In this document: one piece after another, positions 60,001 through 64,000 of the stretch | Layout of the letters: every line of letters begins with the position of its first letter | Numbering within the stretch: the stretch's first letter is position 1 | Assembly (NCBI GenBank): GCA_037179385.1 | Contig: CM074188.1 | Coordinates: 20,167,318-20,231,317, forward strand | From: Holothuria scabra | Taxonomy: Eukaryota > Echinodermata > Holothuroidea > Aspidochirotida > Holothuriidae | Direction of reading: 5' to 3' | DNA length: 64,000 nt | Notes under the pieces: model-generated | Told to the model about the DNA's origin: nothing | What the model saw: the letters and a program-made list of their open reading frames with translations, nothing else | Databases searched by the model: none | Position numbers and translations under genes: made by a program

Positions 60001-62095
60001 CAAAGAATTACCAAACCTTCCCATTTAGTACAATGAAAGCACATTTAATACATGGCAGGCCTTTTTAAACAAGTACATCATTACCTTCGCAGTTGAAAAT
60101 CCCAACAAAGTCAGCATTTTACAATCAAGGGCATCCTTGGCTGAACAGAGTTATGTAGCACCTCACATGACCTTTACCCCATTGGGTCCTGATGAAGTCA
60201 TCACCAAGGGCTATTTAGTTGGATTGGATGCTGAATTTGTTTCTTTAAACAAGGTAAAACCATCTTTTACTTGCATTTTACAATCTGTTTTATTTGTTAA
60301 TACTACAGGGTTATGTACATGTAATAGCCCTCTTTTTCCCATGACTTAATTCTTTCACTTTTCTTTTTGCCCTGGAATTGAATAAAAGTGACCACAAAGT
60401 TTGTGGTAAAACACAGTCCTTCATAATTATAGGAACAGAAAAGTTTTCTAGATTTGAAACAAAATTATGAAAGTCAAAGTGTTATAAAAGACACAGAACT
60501 TGCTGTGCTTCTCTCAATAAAGAAAAAAGATCTTTCAAAAGCTGCAAACTTTCTGTGTCTTTGTATCTTAAAGTGCAAGTTATATTATGCTTCTTTAGTA
60601 ACAAATTCTAAAAGTTCACAGTATGACCATAAAAGTCATAGAAAAACTGTTAAATTGTTATTTCCTTACAATATTGTCAAGCTACAATTCTTGACAAAAA
60701 TGATGGGACAAAGCAAGCAAAGCAAGCAATGAAGAGATCACCTTTCCCCCCATTCATTGTTGTGGCAGCCTAAGGCATCCTGAAACTTCAACATTGACAA
60801 GGGGAACAGGGTTTGTCCCATATATTTTTGTTGAGGATTGTAGCCTGATGATCATGTACAAACAGCTCCTACCAGTGTACAATGCATGTATTAAACATGC
60901 AGTGTACTACTGCACAAAGAATGCACTTGTCTTCCAGGATGGAAAATTTGTGTTTCAATTGCAAAGCCTCTATAGTGATGCACTGTTTACTATGTCTCTT
61001 TACTGGGTTTCATTGTGTGTAAGAAAATAATGGGTTCATTTTATACTTAGAGTTGGATAAACCCCCCTCCCTCTTCACCCCTTCATGACATGTACAACTC
61101 AGTCAGGGAAGTGAGGAAGCCCTGCCTGGGATTTCCTATAAAACTATGGGAAGCTTAAATTTGCTCATACATATCTCCATTCATGCATGCTAATTGATTT
61201 GTCTGCCTGGTTGGCTGGTTGGCTGCTCAAGTTGGAAGAAGTGGGCAGGACTCTTGACCACCGTGTCTAGCACTGAGGAGGTCAGGTAAATAATTGCTTA
61301 ATCAGCCATGTCTAAGTTTATCTATGAAAAGGATTAAGTTTGACGATTGATATGAAGAAGCTGAGTTTCAAACTCTAACAGAGATATTCGCCCTATGGTG
61401 GGTTGGGGTCTTAGAATATGCCCCCACATAGTTGGCAAGGGTCTTAGAATATGCCCCTACATGGTGGGGTGGAGTCTTAGAATATGCCCCCACATGGTGG
61501 GTGGGGGGTCTTAGAATATGCCTCCACCTGTTGTAATAGGAGACTGAAGAGAAGATTTGAAGCTATTTGAAATCAAAATTGAGCCTGCATTTGAACTTAA
61601 CCTTTCTATCAAGCTGACACTATATAACACGTTTGTGTTGGTGTGTTGTTAAATCAATTTTAAAATTAATTTAAATTTGTTTGCATTATGATGTATGAAG
61701 TACAGAATCCTCTATATACGAACTTTCATGCTTTCAGTATCAGAGTATTGGTCCCTGAGCAACGTTGTTTACAAATTATTCATGATTTGCACATTTTTCC
61801 TCAAAGTTCTAATGAAATGGCTGTTTATTTGTTTTTGTTTTGCTTTTTTGTTTGTTTGTGATTTTTATTGTTTTTATTTTGTGTTTTTTTTTTCATGTTT
61901 GCATCCTGTTTTAAATAAACAACTTTGTATTCTTGTATCTTCCCAATTTAGGAGGAAGCAGAAATACGTAGTGATGGGACTCGATCAACGATAAAACCAA
62001 GTCAGATGTCTGTTGCTAGAATAACCTGTGTCAGGGGTCAAGGACCTTTGGTAATGATACCCTTCATAGATGACTACATATCAACTCAAGAACAG
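29942..62095 (+). CDS. PAN2: PAN2, poly(A)-specific ribonuclease subunit (22 coding exons, 3' end outside window)
   Basis: PAN2 is the exonuclease of the PAN2-PAN3 complex, which begins poly(A) shortening in the cytoplasm. Exons: 29942-30080, 32749-32882, 34378-34550, 35084-35282, 36843-36961, 37504-37648, 39560-39704, 40926-41002, 41627-41757, 43587-43759, 45150-45316, 46313-46441, 48077-48226, 48757-48931, 50169-50281, 51401-51499, 53203-53324, 54601-54706, 55582-55710, 58123-58273, 60093-60253, 61952-62095. All have GT/AG borders and compatible phases, giving 1027 codons without a stop. Order: WD40 propeller (about 60-380), PAN3-binding linker (380-480), ubiquitin-hydrolase-like domain (490-925) without the catalytic Cys (NAYCN, 526-530), and DEDD exonuclease start with D971-x-E973. 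Human PAN2 has 1202 aa; about 165 C-terminal residues lie beyond 64000. A CCCH finger at 775-790 is unusual. Confidence 0.96.
30655..31455. repeat. ~800-bp dispersed repeat C, copy 1
   Basis: Homologous along its length to 53705-54515: shared TACAAAAGTGGGACATTT, GTAACCAACGTTA-like, AATACAGAATACAAAAG and TATTGTGTTCTTGCAC in the same order and orientation. No open frame; type unknown. Confidence 0.75.
31865..31966. repeat. Two adjacent near-perfect palindromes
   Basis: 31865-31900 is a 36-bp palindrome around TATATA (one mismatched pair). 31908-31966 has arms TTATAAAGTATGGCATTACT and its inverse, around GTATATATAC. The second contains an extra GGCATTACT, so it can pair in two registers. Confidence 0.8.
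32749..32882 (+). CDS. PAN2: PAN2 coding exon 2
   Basis: Residues 47-91, with [10 protein letters not shown] and [11 protein letters not shown] matching the conserved start of the WD40 propeller. Acceptor TTTTGCAG, donor GTATGT. Confidence 0.95.
32916..33130 (+). mobile_element. SINE copy with tRNA head, preceded by repeat D
   Basis: 33030-33130 has TGCCTCTCATGC and a perfect B box GGTTCTATTCC. The upstream part (CCCATCAAAAGCGAGGTTTG, then TCCAAGAAACCA) is found inverted at 50660-50800, so the two together form a composite repeat. Confidence 0.6.
34075..34087 (+). repeat. Poly-G run (13 G)
   Basis: Homopolymer in PAN2 intron 2, in otherwise ordinary sequence. Confidence 0.9.
34378..34550 (+). 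CDS. PAN2: PAN2 coding exon 3
   Basis: Residues 92-149 (split codon): [20 protein letters not shown] and [11 protein letters not shown], first WD40 blades. Acceptor CCAATAG, donor GTAAGT. Confidence 0.95.
34690..34800 (+). mobile_element. SINE 3' part, diverged
   Basis: CCCCACAGCTGGAAAAAATG followed by AAGCCAGAAGGTTGTAAA-like text corresponds to the 3' body of the tRNA-SINE family, with substitutions. Confidence 0.4.
35084..35282 (+). CDS. PAN2: PAN2 coding exon 4
   Basis: Residues 149-215: [20 protein letters not shown] and [20 protein letters not shown], aligning to WD40 blades of vertebrate PAN2. Acceptor ACAAAACAG, donor GTAAGA. Confidence 0.95.
35885..36310. repeat. Long inverted repeat in PAN2 intron 4
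   Basis: The left arm (about 35890-35985) and right arm (about 36205-36300) are inverse copies with mismatches; the best shared core is TTGAAGTTTATTCACTCAA. A second pair is CACAATAATTTGTGA against TCACAAATTATTG. Probably a MITE. Confidence 0.6.
36545..36615 (+). ncRNA. Pre-miRNA-like hairpin (candidate)
   Basis: 71 nt. The 5' arm 36545-36570 pairs with 36590-36615 over 26 positions with 23 pairs (one G-U) and one 3x3 internal loop, plus a 19-nt terminal loop. The strongest block is CAGACAGCTTTTA with its exact complement. Shape and size fit a miRNA precursor in a host-gene intron, but a small MITE would look the same. Confidence 0.35.
36843..36961 (+). CDS. PAN2: PAN2 coding exon 5
   Basis: Residues 216-255: [18 protein letters not shown] then [20 protein letters not shown], matching the vertebrate block that leads to SDFDVHGNLLAACGFSSR. 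The acceptor TTTTTTCAATAG was chosen because it keeps phase 0 and the alignment; donor GTAAGT. Confidence 0.92.
37200..37365. repeat. Self-complementary GATTTAAATC-type element
   Basis: Repeated, mutually complementary words (GATTTAAATC; AAACCATGATT against AATCATGGTTTT). The edges CAGGGTTGTTGAT and the inverse of ATCAAACATCCTG hint at hAT-like ends, but no target duplication is visible. Confidence 0.45.
37504..37648 (+). CDS. PAN2: PAN2 coding exon 6
   Basis: Residues 255-303: [18 protein letters not shown] is nearly identical in the family, then [17 protein letters not shown]40 region. Acceptor TTTCAG, donor GTAAGC. Confidence 0.97.
39020..39385. repeat. Degenerate tandem repeat, ~100-bp period
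   Basis: About three units share TATAAACTCTTCAAATGGAT, CCTATTGCAC, CAGCCAG and GGT(C)TTGTG.(T/C)TATAAGCTT, starting near 39090, 39190 and 39285. Confidence 0.65.
39560..39704 (+). CDS. PAN2: PAN2 coding exon 7
   Basis: Residues 304-352: [22 protein letters not shown] and [10 protein letters not shown]40 blades. Acceptor TCATTTTAG, donor GTATGG. Confidence 0.95.
39770..40125. repeat. ~360-bp dispersed repeat E, copy 1
   Basis: Homologous to 59670-60030: CACCCTCCAAAT, CTGTGCCCCACAAT and AATTACCAAAC lie in the same order in both copies. Confidence 0.6.
40926..41002 (+). CDS. PAN2: PAN2 coding exon 8
   Basis: Residues 352-377: [20 protein letters not shown], the last propeller blade. Acceptor TTTCCCAG, donor GTAAGA. 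Confidence 0.95.
41627..41757 (+). CDS. PAN2: PAN2 coding exon 9
   Basis: Residues 378-421: start of the PAN3-interaction linker ([20 protein letters not shown]). Acceptor TTAAATAG, donor GTTAGT. Confidence 0.93.
43225..43392 (+). mobile_element. tRNA-SINE copy, 3' two thirds
   Basis: GTGCATGGTGCTCAGCATAA, GAGCCACAACTGGAAAAAAG, TTGGAAACTGCGCTGTAAAA and a CCAACTAA tail. Head missing. Confidence 0.7.
43587..43759 (+). CDS. PAN2: PAN2 coding exon 10
   Basis: Residues 421-479: [20 protein letters not shown] then [18 protein letters not shown], the conserved linker segment that contacts PAN3 in the family. Acceptor TGCATAG, donor GTATGA. Confidence 0.96.
44700..44880. repeat. GGACT(C/T)GAGTC-type palindromic repeat
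   Basis: Scattered short self-complementary words (TTGGACTCGTGA, GGGACTCGAGTC, TTGGACTTGAGTCC) of the kind seen in small foldback MITEs. The ends are not clear. Confidence 0.4.
45150..45316 (+). CDS. PAN2: PAN2 coding exon 11
   Basis: Residues 479-534: [19 protein letters not shown] then [18 protein letters not shown]. The NAYCN stretch sits where active ubiquitin-specific proteases have their NTCY catalytic Cys box, so the fold is a non-catalytic scaffold, as in all PAN2. Donor GTGACT. Confidence 0.97.
46313..46441 (+). CDS. PAN2: PAN2 coding exon 12
   Basis: Residues 535-577: [33 protein letters not shown]. Very close to vertebrate PAN2. Acceptor TTATACAG, donor GTGGGT. Confidence 0.97.
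46518..46564 (+). repeat. AATC microsatellite
   Basis: Imperfect run of ATCAATCA units in PAN2 intron 12. Confidence 0.8.
46690..46872. repeat. Dispersed repeat F, copy 1
   Basis: Shares CTATTGATCTGTGTTAT, AGGAAGGGCATGATA and GCTATTGGTTATTTTGAGCC with 57565-57722. Confidence 0.7.
47068..47275. mobile_element. MITE G, copy 1
   Basis: The left end GCCTTGAATTTTGAGGC is mirrored by a right end with CTCAAGGCCTG. Homologous to 49782-49993. Confidence 0.6.
47450..47600 (-). mobile_element. tRNA-SINE copy, partial
   Basis: The plus strand shows the inverse of the family body (TTTGCTCCAGTCGTAGCTCA, CACTGCTCATGCTGAGC). Confidence 0.6.
48077..48226 (+). CDS. PAN2: PAN2 coding exon 13
   Basis: Residues 578-627: [20 protein letters not shown] then [19 protein letters not shown]. 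Acceptor TCCACAG, donor GTGAGA. Confidence 0.97.
48757..48931 (+). CDS. PAN2: PAN2 coding exon 14
   Basis: Residues 628-686: acidic Gly/Glu/Ser stretch ([10 protein letters not shown]), then [18 protein letters not shown] and [14 protein letters not shown] corresponds to a Cys pair of the domain's structural zinc site. Donor GTAAGT. Confidence 0.94.
49782..49993. mobile_element. MITE G, copy 2
   Basis: GGCCTTGAATTTTAAGGC at the left and CTCAAGGCATG at the right. Inner words (CCTGAGGAGTGTGATTTTGT, CTGGAAAAT) are shared with 47068-47275. Confidence 0.6.
50169..50281 (+). CDS. PAN2: PAN2 coding exon 15
   Basis: Residues 686-723: [18 protein letters not shown] and [15 protein letters not shown] is the second Cys pair of the structural zinc site. 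Acceptor TAATTCAG, donor GTAAGT. Confidence 0.96.
50390..50520 (+). mobile_element. tRNA-SINE copy, middle part
   Basis: B-box-like AGGTTCAATTGCC, then TGTGCATGGTGCTCTGCATA. Confidence 0.6.
50660..50800 (-). repeat. Repeat D, inverted copy
   Basis: Inverse of 32916-33030 (AAACCTCGCTTTTGATGG; TGGTTTCTTGGA). Confidence 0.6.
50825..50930 (+). mobile_element. tRNA-SINE 3' part
   Basis: CCCCACAACTGACAAAAAGG, then a variant of the GTTGAAG/GTAAAACC 3' body ending in TCTCTAACTTTG. Confidence 0.45.
51075..51300. repeat. Repeat B, copy 2
   Basis: Homologue of the insertion at 19018-19283, here as a solo copy in PAN2 intron 15. Confidence 0.6.
51401..51499 (+). CDS. PAN2: PAN2 coding exon 16
   Basis: Residues 724-756: [20 protein letters not shown] then FWRKQLE, aligned to the vertebrate block before the variable loop of the domain. 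Acceptor CCTCTAAG, donor GTAAAT. Confidence 0.95.
52045..52165 (+). mobile_element. tRNA-SINE 3' part
   Basis: AAGGCTGTGGCCAGCTGGAT, GGGTTAGAAACTGAGCTGTA, CTCCATCTAA. Confidence 0.55.
52283..52301 (+). repeat. Poly-G run (19 G)
   Basis: Long homopolymer in PAN2 intron 16. Its length is prone to sequencing error. Confidence 0.9.
53203..53324 (+). CDS. PAN2: PAN2 coding exon 17, encodes a CCCH zinc finger
   Basis: Residues 757-797. After an acidic start ([13 protein letters not shown]) comes [20 protein letters not shown]775-x5-C781-x4-C786-x3-H790, a CCCH pattern. Acceptor TTTTCTAG, donor GTAAGT, phases agree with exons 16 and 18. The corresponding stretch of human PAN2, as I recall it, has no such motif. 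CCCH fingers bind RNA in many proteins, including the N-terminal finger of PAN3. An internal GTAAGT lies at 53291. Confidence 0.88.
53705..54515. repeat. ~800-bp dispersed repeat C, copy 2
   Basis: Same-orientation homologue of 30655-31455, inside PAN2 intron 17. Confidence 0.75.
54601..54706 (+). CDS. PAN2: PAN2 coding exon 18
   Basis: Residues 797-832: [18 protein letters not shown] then VDVKEFPDE, aligning with the vertebrate VWLPFSIRMKM block. Acceptor TTCATACAG, donor GTAAGT. Confidence 0.93.
55179..55398. mobile_element. MITE H, copy 1 (palindromic 15-bp ends)
   Basis: ATAGACCTTGTGCAT at the left, ATGCACAAGGTCTAT at the right. The body shares GGTTGAC, CTGTCTGCATTTGT and GAGGGCATACTTTC with 63173-63355. 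A TA target duplication is possible. Confidence 0.8.
55582..55710 (+). CDS. PAN2: PAN2 coding exon 19
   Basis: Residues 833-875: [20 protein letters not shown] then [14 protein letters not shown], a highly conserved part of the hydrolase-like fold. Acceptor ATCCTGCAG, donor GTAAGG. Confidence 0.97.
57565..57722. repeat. Dispersed repeat F, copy 2
   Basis: Homologue of 46690-46872. Confidence 0.7.
57905..58075 (+). mobile_element. tRNA-SINE copy
   Basis: B-box region GGATTCAATTCCCAGG, then a diverged body and tail CAACTAACTAA, ending about 50 bp before exon 20. Confidence 0.6.
58123..58273 (+). CDS. PAN2: PAN2 coding exon 20
   Basis: Residues 876-926: [18 protein letters not shown] and [14 protein letters not shown], the end of the hydrolase-like domain. 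Acceptor TTCCACCAG, donor GTAAGT. Confidence 0.97.
58602..58614 (+). repeat. Poly-G run
   Basis: G homopolymer directly at the start of a SINE copy. Confidence 0.8.
58615..58790 (+). mobile_element. tRNA-SINE copy
   Basis: Diverged B box (GAGTTCAGTTCTTGG), then TTGTGCATGGGGTTCAGCAT and the 3' body (GCCATCTAAGTTAC). Confidence 0.6.
59670..60030. repeat. Dispersed repeat E, copy 2
   Basis: Homologue of 39770-40125, in PAN2 intron 20 just before exon 21. Confidence 0.6.
60093..60253 (+). CDS. PAN2: PAN2 coding exon 21, exonuclease motif I
   Basis: Residues 926-979: variable linker, then [15 protein letters not shown], the DxE motif (D971, E973) of the DEDD-family 3' exonuclease domain that binds catalytic metal. 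Acceptor TTCGCAG, donor GTAAAA. Confidence 0.97.
61391..61530 (+). repeat. Minisatellite, ~37-bp unit x 4
   Basis: Units contain GTCTTAGAATATGCCCC(C/T)ACAT and a G-rich GGTGGGTTGGGG-like spacer. Confidence 0.9.
61952..62095 (+). CDS. PAN2: PAN2 coding exon 22 (last in window)
   Basis: Residues 980-1027: [20 protein letters not shown] then [12 protein letters not shown] and [12 protein letters not shown]. Nearly identical to the family. Acceptor CCAATTTAG, donor GTACAA. The following exons (second Asp, His and last Asp of the DEDD site) are not found up to 64000. Confidence 0.97.
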
Positions 62096-62217
62096 GTACA
62101 ATAAAGACAACTGTAATAGTCTGCAATGAGTATCTAATAGTGATTTCTCACAACATATCATTACAAGTTTGGAGATTGTCCATCTCTAACCTGCCTTGAT
62201 CTCTTCAACCCTTAGCC

Positions 62218-62644
62218 TTAAGCCCCATCCACATTATGCAACAAGACTTATTCAACAAGACTGTCTTGTTGTGGTGAGCGACTGACAACCAGCTAATTTT
62301 AAGAGCATAGTGTCCACATTATGCAACAAGTTGCAGGTCCATGAAGTGATTCAGGCAAAATTCTAATGTTTAATACACTCTTTAATTGTTACATTGGAAG
62401 AGACAAGCTGGGTGTTCTGTATGTTTCAATTATCTGATCTCCGCGGGCTTCATTCCAGAAGTCCGTCATTGCTGTCAGTTGCACGTGTCAGTCTCATGCC
62501 TCTGAACAGGTTCGGTTGCACAAAACTAGGGTGGGCATTTGCTTTCAGCTAGTTACAAAGCATTCCACACTTTGCAACACATCTGAACTATTTCCTTGCA
62601 ATGAGTTGCGTCGCATCAATTTGCAAAGTGTGGAAGGGGCTTTA
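62218..62644. mobile_element. PIF/Harbinger-like MITE, TTA duplication
   Basis: The left end AGCCCCATCCACATTATGCAA (62221) is mirrored by TTGCAAAGTGTGGAAGGGGCT (to 62641) with several mismatches. TTA flanks both sides, as usual for Harbinger. 421 bp, non-coding. Confidence 0.7.
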
Positions 62645-63054
62645 CTGTTAGACAAGATGCCAGGCATGATTACATGTCTCAAGACATTCATGTGACACCT
62701 AACAAATCAAAATGTAAGGACTTAGTGAGCTTCACTTAAGCAGCACCAACTATATAACTACACATTATAGCAATTCCTTAGTTAGGAGAATGCCCACTTT
62801 AGTTCCACTTTATCATTCAATTTTTCAGAGTTTAACAGTATCCTTGCCAAATCCTAATTCTTAGTCATATATATAATCTAACAATAAACCTTAGTCTGTT
62901 TCTAACCCAGTCTCTAATCATCCTTCTAGCCTTTTGCCTTAGTGGTGTAGTTGAGTTGGGGCAACTATGTGGATGACCAGTTGATTGAAAACATCTTTCT
63001 TAGAGATGCATCTCAATTCAAATTCTCTATTTATTTCAAACTTGAGTGAATGAG

Positions 63055-63160
63055 CTAGTTAGATGGAGTTTCTAAACGGATTGGTTTAAGTTGGTAAAGC
63101 TAAAGCCTTTTTGACAAGTGGTGACTCATTTTGCTTGTTTCCCCTACACCAACATGACAA
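63055..63160 (-). mobile_element. tRNA-SINE 3' part
   Basis: AGTTAGATGGAGTTT, GGTTTAAGTTGG, then AAAGCCTTTTTGACAAGTGG, inverse of the family 3' body. Confidence 0.55.
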
Positions 63161-63172
63161 ACCGTGCCAAAA

Positions 63173-63355
63173 ATAGACCTTGTGCATTGACGACACACTG
63201 ACAGCATCCTTTGGACAGAACAATAGAACACGTGGACACACGGAGAAGAATTTGACTGGTTGACATCAACTGTCTGCATTTGTCATTGTTGGTTTGTTTT
63301 GCCCCCAAAGGAGGGCATACTTTCCACTCTGTGACATGATATGCACAAGGTCTAT
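63173..63355. mobile_element. MITE H, copy 2
   Basis: Same ends as 55179-55398 (ATAGACCTTGTGCAT and its inverse). It carries an internal deletion. Confidence 0.8.
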
Positions 63356-64000
63356 TGTGAGTTTTATTGTAGCCAAACTGAGTGCAGCTTGTTGTGTATC
63401 TTAATTGGCCATGAAGTGGGAGTGTCTTTTACAGCACCAAGTTCACATAATGTTTCATGTATCACCCCTTGAAAAGTGGCTGCACAGACAACATACAGTA
63501 ATCTGAAAAGTTTGTTGCCTCAGCCTCAAATCAGGTAGCTATGATTACCAGACTTTTTACTGGTTGTATGACCTTGTTTGTACAACAATGTGCACCCCCA
63601 TGTGATTTTGCATAATGATGTTGAGGGATTTACAAGGAAATGAGCAAAACTAGGTAGGATTTAGAGGTTTAGGGGGTATTGTGGGCTCAGTGATTAGGAT
63701 TATAACCATATTGGGGACCTTGAAAGATAAATTAGAGACTGAATGGGAGAACAAAGAGACTGAATCTGAGAGGAAAGCAAGTGGAGCGAGTACAGGTACA
63801 TCTTTTAGTACAGCGCTGTTGATTCTGAGAGAGATGAGCAATGTAGGAGCTGTTGATGGTGGTTGATCAATTATAGCTAATAATTTAGGGTCAGGGATCA
63901 TGAATCTTACAGAAATGTAGGGGTCAGAGGTTTAAGAATATCAAATAGTTGCAATGAGACTGATTGTCATCCAAACATGTTGATCATCCTTCCAGTAAAA
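63356..64000. other. PAN2 intron 22, right edge of window
   Basis: No exon recognised. The last bases show CCTTCCAG followed by TAAAA, which would read a stop in the expected phase and is not taken as the next exon. Confidence 0.5.

Noticed and set aside
63989..64000. Start of the next PAN2 exon after CCTTCCAG
   Set aside because: The following TAA would be an immediate stop in the phase left by exon 22.
1..64000. CRISPR arrays, bacterial operons, tRNA or rRNA genes
   Set aside because: None seen. The split genes and repeats are animal nuclear DNA, and the tRNA-like heads belong to SINEs.

Overview
The window looks like nuclear DNA of a marine invertebrate deuterostome, most likely an echinoderm (sea cucumber or sea urchin). 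The grounds are animal-type split genes with GT/AG introns and long introns, an AT-rich base composition, two proteins that align well to vertebrate PHAX and PAN2, and a repeat content (tRNA-derived SINEs, CR1/Jockey-group LINE fragments, foldback elements like the sea-urchin TU class, frequent TAGGCCTA and ACAGTA words) that fits echinoderms. The assignment is an inference, not proven.

Layout. (1) 190-830: a LINE fragment and a tRNA-SINE. (2) 1375-4390, minus strand: PHAX, the adaptor for nuclear export of capped U snRNA, complete in two coding exons (391 aa). (3) About 4.9-29.9 kb: gene-poor DNA made largely of mobile elements. It includes two tandem arrays whose units carry DR1-type nuclear-receptor sites, a 590-bp foldback element with a 10-bp target duplication, an older LINE split by later insertions, a 2.84-kb TA-duplication element with 19-bp terminal inverted repeats, a 2.82-kb foldback element with a 9-bp target duplication that contains an RT pseudogene and sits in the endonuclease region of another LINE, a 1.9-kb foldback-like element, and several MITEs, one hAT-like. 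(4) 29942 to the right end, plus strand: PAN2, the catalytic subunit of the PAN2-PAN3 deadenylase. I could join 22 coding exons in one open frame of 1027 codons. The gene runs off the window inside the 3' exonuclease domain. Its introns hold further SINEs, MITEs, a minisatellite, a pre-miRNA-like hairpin and paired dispersed repeats.

How the genes relate. Both genes act on RNA polymerase II transcripts: PHAX exports snRNA from the nucleus, and PAN2-PAN3 starts poly(A) shortening of cytoplasmic mRNA. They lie tail-out on opposite strands about 25 kb apart (ATG to ATG), and nothing suggests that they are co-regulated.

The most notable points are a CCCH zinc finger encoded by PAN2 exon 17, inside the pseudo-ubiquitin-hydrolase region where the human protein, as I recall it, has none; a perfect GTAAGT donor inside that finger; and the nested foldback/LINE structure at 19.3-22.3 kb.
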